From UBA1181 sp963648205 (GTDB lineage Bacteria > Bacteroidota > Bacteroidia > Bacteroidales > Paludibacteraceae): a DNA stretch of 64,000 nucleotides. The position numbers and the translations under genes were made by a program. Numbering within the stretch: the stretch's first letter is position 1; every line of letters begins with the position of its first letter. The stretch covers positions 1 through 64,000 of the forward strand of contig CAVJCT010000065.1 in the NCBI GenBank assembly GCA_963648205.1, written 5' to 3'. The notes beneath the pieces were generated by a model. That model was not told the origin of the DNA. It worked only from the letters and a program-made list of their open reading frames with translations, and ran no database searches. Shown here piece by piece: positions 58,902 through 64,000 of the stretch.

Positions 58902-60263
58902 TTAGAATAGTTCTAATTGTTTCAAAAATACCAATAGTATGAATATTGGACAGACAAAGCGAATCAAGAATAGGTAAATCTTGAAAATCCTTCCTCTGAG
59001 TGTTCCTTCGTTTGTAAACTCGCTGTGTAATACTTGTTTAGGGATGAACCAACCCAAGAAGATACATGTGAGGAAACCAGCGATTGGAAGGAATATCTGT
59101 CCTGTGATGAAGTCAAACCATCCGAAGAGATTTCTGCCGCCAAAGGTGAGTGCGTCGGTAGCCCCCAACGAAAGTGAACAGAACGCACCGATGATGGCGC
59201 AGGTAACGGTGATCAATATTGCGCCCTTCTTCCTGCTGATGTTCATTTCCTCGTAGACGAAGGCAGTGCTTACCTCGTGAAGAGAAATCAAGGAGGTGAG
59301 TCCGGCTAAGGTGAGCAAAATGTAGAAAATGATGGAGATAATCCATCCGACAGTCGGGAAGGAAGCGAATGCTTGGATGAAAACATTCGGCAAAGTGATG
59401 AAGATGAGCGACGGACCGCTATCTGGCGATGTGCCGACAGAAAATGCCGCAGGGAAAATCATCAAACTCGCAAGTACGGCAACGACAGTGTCGATGACAC
59501 CGATTTGGAGTGCTGATTTGCTAAGGTTGGTGTCTTTGTTGAAATAAGATGCGTAGGTGCAAGCGCAACCCATACCTATGCTCAACGAGTAGAAAGACTG
59601 ACCTAAAGCACCCAAGAATACATCTCCATTGCATTTGCTAAAATCAGGTTTGAAAAGAAATTCAACTCCCTTCCAAGCGTTTGGAAGCATGCATGAAGCG
59701 ATCACTATTATAATAAGGAGTATGAATAGAGTCGGCATCATGATTTTAGATGCTTTTTCAATACCCCCTTTAACACCTCGAATGATGACGAAATGGGTGA
59801 TGAGGAGAATGACGACAGTCCAAAAAACAGGACGAATCGGATCTTCTGAAAAATCAGTGAAATATTGTGCAATTGCTTGAGAATCACCACTGATGCGATG
59901 TGTGATTGATGCGTAGATATATTCCAGACACCAACCAGAGACTACGGCGTAGTAGCAGGTGATGAGGTAGCCTGTCAGCACGCTGAGGAATCCGATGTAT
60001 TTCCAAGGTCTGCCATCTGCCATATTTGTGTAGGCGCGGGCAGTGTTGGCTGCGCCTCGTCTGCCGATGATGAACTCTGAAATCATACAAGGAAGTCCTA
60101 AGAGAAGGACACATCCAAAATACACTAAGATGAAGGCGGCACCACCGTTTTCTCCTGCCATATAAGGGAAGCGCCAAACGTTACCTAGTCCGACTGCGCC
60201 TCCTGCTGTTGCAAGAATTAGCCCCAATTTGCTTCCAAAGTTTCCTCTGTCAATATTTCCCAT
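58902..60263 (-). CDS. Sodium-dependent transporter (SNF family), copy 1
   Basis: 453 residues from Met at 60263 (MGNIDRGNFGSKLGLILATAGG); the longer reading crosses the promoter element at 60283-60290. Same LeuT-like layout and the GGAVGLGNVWRFPYMAGENGG motif. The two copies keep the same order of conserved blocks (PTLFILLIIIVIASCMLP, SLISLHEVSTAF) and differ mainly in loops. Confidence 0.92.
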   Translation of the reverse strand: MGNIDRGNFGSKLGLILATAGGAVGLGNVWRFPYMAGENGGAAFILVYFGCVLLLGLPCMISEFIIGRRGAANTARAYTNMADGRPWKYIGFLSVLTGYLITCYYAVVSGWCLEYIYASITHRISGDSQAIAQYFTDFSEDPIRPVFWTVVILLITHFVIIRGVKGGIEKASKIMMPTLFILLIIIVIASCMLPNAWKGVEFLFKPDFSKCNGDVFLGALGQSFYSLSIGMGCACTYASYFNKDTNLSKSALQIGVIDTVVAVLASLMIFPAAFSVGTSPDSGPSLIFITLPNVFIQAFASFPTVGWIISIIFYILLTLAGLTSLISLHEVSTAFVYEEMNISRKKGAILITVTCAIIGAFCSLSLGATDALTFGGRNLFGWFDFITGQIFLPIAGFLTCIFLGWFIPKQVLHSEFTNEGTLRGRIFKIYLFLIRFVCPIFILLVFLKQLELF

Positions 60264-60282
60264 ATCTAATATTTTGAAAGCG

Positions 60283-60290
60283 CAAATGTA
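60283..60290 (-). promoter_or_regulatory. Promoter -7 element of the SNF pair
   Basis: Minus-strand TACATTTG, 19 bp before the start at 60263. It directly follows the terminator of the upstream gene. Confidence 0.5.
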
Positions 60291-60328
60291 AGAAAAAAAT
60301 AGGAGTATGCCGTTGTCCGACATACTCC
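60291..60328 (-). terminator. Terminator of the outer-membrane protein gene at 60379
   Basis: The 8-bp perfect stem GGAGTATG/CATACTCC (60302-60309, 60321-60328) is followed on the minus strand by TATTTTTTT. Confidence 0.85.
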
Positions 60329-60378
60329 ACTATCTGTTTTTGTGTCAATTTATGTGAAAAACTGACAATTTGTTTTGC

Positions 60379-61086
60379 TTAGAACAAGAATCCGATGAAC
60401 ACTCTTGCGCAACCAACTTTCGCTTTTGGCGCATTATCTTTGTCGTATGCATCTTTTGCCTCATCCGACAATCCCCATTTCTGGAATTTCAAATGACCCA
60501 ATTTTGCTTCGCAACCAACTTGGAAAAATCCGACATGGAGAGCGGCACCCACCTTGTGGTTCAATCCAAAGAAATAGTTGTCGACTTTGTCATTGTCATC
60601 GTCGTCTACATTGATACCATATTTCTTCAAATTATCGCTGTAGTCGAATACTTTTATCAAAGCACTTGCTCCGAGATCGTAATATACGTCGATTGCCCAA
60701 TGCTCGTTGAATGCGATTGTTCCGATTACACCTGCGTTAAGAGCCTCGATGCTAAACTCGTTAGTCTCAATGTCGAGTTTGCTGACATCTACCTTGCCGA
60801 TTTTGTCGAAGTAAGATTTGTTATAAGCAAAGTCAAACCAACGAGCGTTGATGGCAAGTCCTAAAACATTACCTTTTGCTACATACCAACGACTGTCTAA
60901 TGAAAGACCAATTTGTGGCTTTGAGTCCATTGTCATGTATTCGTCTCCTTCACTGGTTTCAAGGGTAGAGTAACCACTTCCGAAACCACCAAAGATTCTC
61001 ACTCCGAAAGAGTTGTCAAAACTCTCAGCGAAACTTGACGTTACACTCGCAGCAAGAATCGCCATTGCTAAGAATAATTTCTTCAT
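60379..61086 (-). CDS. Outer-membrane beta-barrel protein
   Basis: 235 residues with a signal peptide (about 1-20, SSFA) and amphipathic strands throughout, ending in ARVFIGFLF with a terminal aromatic as usual for outer-membrane barrels. The family resembles the OmpA/OprF-like eight-strand type without a peptidoglycan-binding domain. Function unknown; monocistronic. Confidence 0.8.
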   Translation of the reverse strand: MKKLFLAMAILAASVTSSFAESFDNSFGVRIFGGFGSGYSTLETSEGDEYMTMDSKPQIGLSLDSRWYVAKGNVLGLAINARWFDFAYNKSYFDKIGKVDVSKLDIETNEFSIEALNAGVIGTIAFNEHWAIDVYYDLGASALIKVFDYSDNLKKYGINVDDDDNDKVDNYFFGLNHKVGAALHVGFFQVGCEAKLGHLKFQKWGLSDEAKDAYDKDNAPKAKVGCARVFIGFLF

Positions 61087-61168
61087 TATACCTTATTATA
61101 TATAGTTTATATTTTCTCTCTAAAATGATTTCGGAATGGTGTCCCAAACCTCTTCACGAAAACTTTCG

Positions 61169-61200
61169 CAAAGTAATTAGTTTTATGTCTAAGTAGCAAG
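61169..61200 (-). promoter_or_regulatory. Promoter of the outer-membrane protein gene
   Basis: Minus-strand TTACTTTG (61169-61176, one base off TAnnTTTG) with CTTG (61197-61200) at 20 nt. Leader of about 75 nt. Confidence 0.4.
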
Positions 61201-61409
61201 TTTTTAACATTATTAAACGTTTGACGATTTGACATATTGTAAGCGAAGTGTAAAACAAACTGACAAAATAACACTTGACAAATGCAGAAAAATCATTGAA
61301 ATTTGGCAGATTCCTTTCAGTTGGTTTGTTTTTTTAGTGAGATAGAAAACTTTTTGTTTGAGAAATAAAAAAAAGAGTGTCAAAATGTTATTTGGATAAA
61401 TAAAAATCC

Positions 61410-61417
61410 TATCTTTG
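61410..61417 (+). promoter_or_regulatory. Promoter -7 element of asnA
   Basis: TATCTTTG matches the consensus. The nearest TTTG (61391-61394) is only 15 nt upstream, so the -33 box is unclear. The leader to 61502 is about 78 nt. Confidence 0.5.
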
Positions 61418-61501
61418 CGAAAGTAAATCAAAGGAGAACGTTGAGTTCGGTTTGATTGAATGTGATTTGAGAAAAAAATAAACGATATAAAAACGACGAT
61501 T

Positions 61502-62539
61502 ATGAGTTATTTAAAAATTCCAAAAGGGTACAAGCCGTTGCTGGATGCCCGTGAGACAGAACTTGGAATTAAGAAAGTCAAAGACTTTTTCCAGGGAAGT
61601 TTGTCGGCCGAGTTAAGATTGCGCCGTGTTACTGCGCCATTGTTCGTACTGAAGGGTCAAGGAATAAATGATGACTTGAATGGTGTTGAGCGTGCCGTTA
61701 CATTCCCAATTAAGGATTTGGGCGACCAAAAGGCAGAGGTGGTTCACTCTCTCGCTAAGTGGAAACGTTTGATGCTCGCTGAATATAATATTGAGCCAGG
61801 TTTCGGTTTGTACACGGATATGAACGCTATCCGTTCCGACGAAGACCTTGGCAACTTACACTCCCTCTACGTTGACCAATGGGATTGGGAGCGTACAATC
61901 ACCGCAGCAGATCGTACGATTGATTTCTTGAAAGATATCGTTTCTCGTATCTACGCTGTTATGGTGGCTACTGAATATGTCGTTTATGAATCATATCCTC
62001 AGATCAAACCTATTTTGCCTAAGGAGATTCATTTCATCCACTCAGAGGAGTTGAGACAACTTTATCCAAACTTGACTCCAAAGGAGAGAGAGAACGAAAT
62101 CGCAAAGAAATACGGTGCTGTTTTCATCATGGGTGTTGGTGCTCCTCTTGGTGACGGTAAGAAACACGATGGTCGTGCTCCAGACTATGACGACTGGACT
62201 ACTCCTGGTGTGAATGGTCTTCCTGGCTTGAACGGTGATATCTTCGTTTGGAACCCAGTGTTGCAACAGGGTATGGAACTCTCTTCTATGGGAATCCGTG
62301 TTGACAAGACTGCTTTGCTCCGTCAGTTGGAGATGTGTGGTTGCGAGGATCGTAAGGAACTCTATTTCCACAAGAGACTTTTGGAGGGTTCTCTTCCATT
62401 GTCAATCGGTGGTGGTATTGGTCAGTCTCGTTTGTGTATGTTCTTCTTGCGCAAGGCTCACGTTGGTGAAATCCAAGCAAGCATCTGGCCAGAGGACATG
62501 CGTAAGACATGTGCAGAGAATAACATTCCATTGATATAA
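61502..62539 (+). CDS. asnA: Aspartate-ammonia ligase
   Basis: 345 residues, class II aminoacyl-tRNA-synthetase-like fold. The motifs SAELRLRRVTAPLFV, LHSLYVDQWDWE and the C-terminal LPLSIGGGIGQSRLCMFFL match AsnA, which makes asparagine from aspartate, ATP and ammonia. Strong codon bias suggests high expression. It has its own terminator. Confidence 0.96.
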   Translation: MSYLKIPKGYKPLLDARETELGIKKVKDFFQGSLSAELRLRRVTAPLFVLKGQGINDDLNGVERAVTFPIKDLGDQKAEVVHSLAKWKRLMLAEYNIEPGFGLYTDMNAIRSDEDLGNLHSLYVDQWDWERTITAADRTIDFLKDIVSRIYAVMVATEYVVYESYPQIKPILPKEIHFIHSEELRQLYPNLTPKERENEIAKKYGAVFIMGVGAPLGDGKKHDGRAPDYDDWTTPGVNGLPGLNGDIFVWNPVLQQGMELSSMGIRVDKTALLRQLEMCGCEDRKELYFHKRLLEGSLPLSIGGGIGQSRLCMFFLRKAHVGEIQASIWPEDMRKTCAENNIPLI

Positions 62540-62571
62540 TTTAGGGTAGAAACCTAAATGAAACAGCCGCC

Positions 62572-62603
62572 TGTTTGGGTGGCTGTTTTTTTGTTTAGAT
62601 ACG
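62572..62603 (+). terminator. Terminator of asnA
   Basis: The 7-bp stem AACAGCC/GGCTGTT (62572-62578, 62591-62597) with an inner CC/GG is followed by a T run. Confidence 0.85.
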
Positions 62604-62668
62604 AACAATACAAAGTTTTTTCTGCCTTTTTTGTAATTTAAAATAATCTGTTTCAACAAATATATTCT

Positions 62669-62676
62669 TATTTTTG
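62669..62676 (+). promoter_or_regulatory. Promoter -7 element of the S41 protease gene
   Basis: TATTTTTG, 30 bp before the ATG at 62706; the nearest upstream box is TCTG at 18 nt. Confidence 0.45.
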
Positions 62677-62705
62677 CGGTTAAATAATAATGAAAAAGGA
62701 AGTAT

Positions 62706-64000
62706 ATGGTGAAACGTTTGGTTGCTTTTGGTTGGTCGGTGATTATGCCTTTGTTGTGCTTCGCTCAATTTTCGGATGTGAATATACAAAAGTTGGGTTT
62801 TGTTACCTATTTGATTGACCATTATTATGTTGATTCTACTGATACGGGAAAACTGGCTGAGGATGCGATTAAGGGAATGCTCTCTAATTTGGATCCCCAT
62901 TCTTCATATATCTCAAAAGAGAATTTGAAGAGGGAAAGCGAACCGCTGGAAGGTAGTTTCGACGGCATTGGCGTTGTCTTTCAGATGGTGGAAGATACGC
63001 TGTTGGTGGTGCAGACAATTTCTGGCGGACCATCAGAGAAGGTGGGCATTATGGCAGGCGACCGTATTATATATGTCAACGATACTACAATCGCGGGTGT
63101 TAAAATGCAAAATATTGACATTCAAAAGCGAATTAGAGGTCCGAAAGGAACAATCGTTTCTGTAAAGGTTCTACGTCGTGGTGTGCCTGATTTGATTGAG
63201 TTCCGCATTACGCGTGATAAGATTCCTTTGTATAGTGTGGATGCTTCGTATATGGTAGATAAGAACACGGGATATATAAAGATTGACCGTTTCTCAAGTA
63301 CCACTTTGAAGGAGTTTGACGAGGCACTTGAGAAGTTGAAAAAACAGAAAATGCAGAATTTGATTATCGATTTGCAAGATAATGGTGGTGGTTATATGTC
63401 GGCTGCCATCGGTATCGTAGATAATCTTTTGAAAGATGGCAAATTGATTGTGTATCAAGAGGGTAATGCACAACCTCGTGAAAATTATTCTGCCTCTGGA
63501 AAAAATAAGGTTTTTGAAGGAAAGGTAGTCGTATTGGTTGATGAGGGTTCAGCTTCTGCCAGTGAGATTGTTACAGGTGCAATTCAAGACTGGGATAGAG
63601 GAGTGGTGGTTGGTCGCCGTACCTTTGGTAAAGGCTTGGTACAGAAGATGATGGATTTGCCAGATGGCTCTCAGATTCGTTTGACTACAGCCCGTTATTA
63701 TACCCCATCGGGTCGTTGTATTCAACGTCCGTATAAGGAGAATATCAAGAACTATCGTAATGATTTGATCGAGCGTTACAACCACGGTGAATTGATGCAC
63801 GAGGATAGTATTTCGTTCCCAGATTCGCTCAAATATTACACGCTTGAGTTGAAACGTCCGATTTATGGTGGCGGTGGAATCATGCCAGATTTGTTCGTTC
63901 CGTTAGATACGGCTAAATACACGAAATATCATCGTGATTTAGTGGCTAAAGGTGTGATTAACAGGTATATACTTGATTATATTGAGAAGAACAGAGCGAC
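62706..64000 (+). CDS. S41-family C-terminal processing protease, partial
   Basis: 431 codons up to the window edge with no stop, so the 3' part is missing. A signal peptide (about 1-21), an N-terminal helical segment with NLDPHSSYIS, a PDZ domain (about 80-160, GSFDGIGVVFQM and GIMAGDRIIYVND) and the S41 catalytic domain follow, with the nucleophile Ser in VDEGSASASE and the general-base Lys in RRTFGKGLVQ. CtpA-type proteases cut periplasmic proteins near their C-termini. Confidence 0.93.
   Translation, partial: MVKRLVAFGWSVIMPLLCFAQFSDVNIQKLGFVTYLIDHYYVDSTDTGKLAEDAIKGMLSNLDPHSSYISKENLKRESEPLEGSFDGIGVVFQMVEDTLLVVQTISGGPSEKVGIMAGDRIIYVNDTTIAGVKMQNIDIQKRIRGPKGTIVSVKVLRRGVPDLIEFRITRDKIPLYSVDASYMVDKNTGYIKIDRFSSTTLKEFDEALEKLKKQKMQNLIIDLQDNGGGYMSAAIGIVDNLLKDGKLIVYQEGNAQPRENYSASGKNKVFEGKVVVLVDEGSASASEIVTGAIQDWDRGVVVGRRTFGKGLVQKMMDLPDGSQIRLTTARYYTPSGRCIQRPYKENIKNYRNDLIERYNHGELMHEDSISFPDSLKYYTLELKRPIYGGGGIMPDLFVPLDTAKYTKYHRDLVAKGVINRYILDYIEKNRA

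Larger units (their letters stand above)
61087..61501. other. 415-bp intergenic region with two promoters
   Basis: No gene is visible. It holds a minus-strand promoter for the outer-membrane protein (61169-61200) and a plus-strand promoter for asnA (61410-61417). The rest is AT-rich, with short TGACAAA-type repeats (61261-61284) whose meaning is unclear. Confidence 0.6.

Noticed and set aside
61263..61395. Inverted repeat pair TGACAAAATAAC and GTTATTTTGNCA-like in the asnA upstream region
   Set aside because: Alignment needs a gap and the match falls to AT-rich similarity; not convincing.

Overview
The window reads as a chromosome segment of a Bacteroidales (Bacteroidota) bacterium. The evidence is the gene families: a YbbR-coaE-yajC-nusB operon, DUF4294, DUF4956, prokaryotic HU-CCDC81/SPOR proteins, type IX-secretion style C-terminal domains, a GT3-type glycogen synthase with a DUF3417 alpha-glucan phosphorylase, an OadGAB sodium-pump decarboxylase, and AsnA. 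Many intergenic regions carry the Bacteroidota housekeeping promoter (TTTG, about 20 nt, TAnnTTTG). It appears at near-consensus in front of the tRNA pair, hisB and hicAB. There are no rRNA genes, phage genes, insertion sequences or CRISPR arrays, and I saw no frameshifts. The last gene runs off the right edge.

Layout. 0-0.5 kb: tRNA-Lys and tRNA-Ser with their own promoter and terminator. 0.5-4.3 kb: minus-strand operon nusB-yajC-ybbR-coaE-SDR. 4.3-7.3 kb: clpB behind a sigma-54-like promoter and two repeated upstream boxes. 7.3-9.5 kb: small accessory pocket with an unrecognised gene, an AAA ATPase and a 47-bp palindrome. 9.5-13.8 kb: glycogen phosphorylase/synthase operon. 14-21.9 kb: envelope and replication block (lptD-like, divergent amidase with three SPOR-like repeats, MCE/MlaD-like protein, dnaA, PRiA4-ORF3-like protein). 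22.2-26.7 kb: five-gene operon with a VTC-type polyphosphate-polymerase domain, a DUF4956 membrane protein, a DUF2490 barrel and a YejM-like membrane sulfatase. 26.8-30 kb: HU-SPOR membrane protein, DUF4375 protein, two acidic lipoproteins and a HicAB toxin-antitoxin pair with a recognisable operator. 30-35 kb: helix-hairpin-helix barrel protein and partner, DUF4294, polysaccharide flippase. 35-40 kb: two secreted enzymes (M6 protease, GH43) with sorting-type C-termini. 40-41.5 kb: a second AAA ATPase behind four direct repeats spaced 32-33 bp. 41.5-46.3 kb: hisB and oadGAB. 46.4-51.4 kb: SDR, tgt, LptF/G-like permease, YhhQ-like queuosine-precursor transporter, hpt, adk. 51.5-64 kb: nhaD and small membrane genes, TetR with a divergent FecB/FecC-type uptake pair, two SNF-type Na+ symporters in tandem, an outer-membrane protein, asnA and a partial S41 protease.

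How the genes fit together. Sodium is a recurring theme: OadGAB exports Na+, NhaD exchanges Na+/H+, and the two SNF symporters import solutes with Na+. Envelope biogenesis is the second theme (LptD, LptF/G, MCE, amidase, flippase, YejM-like sulfatase, YajC). tgt and the YhhQ-like gene together suggest queuosine salvage. The places most worth a second look are the VTC/DUF4956/DUF2490/YejM operon, the repeat array controlling the second ATPase, the palindrome ahead of the first ATPase, the clpB control region, the zinc-cysteine-less Tgt, and the HicAB operator overlapping its own start codon.
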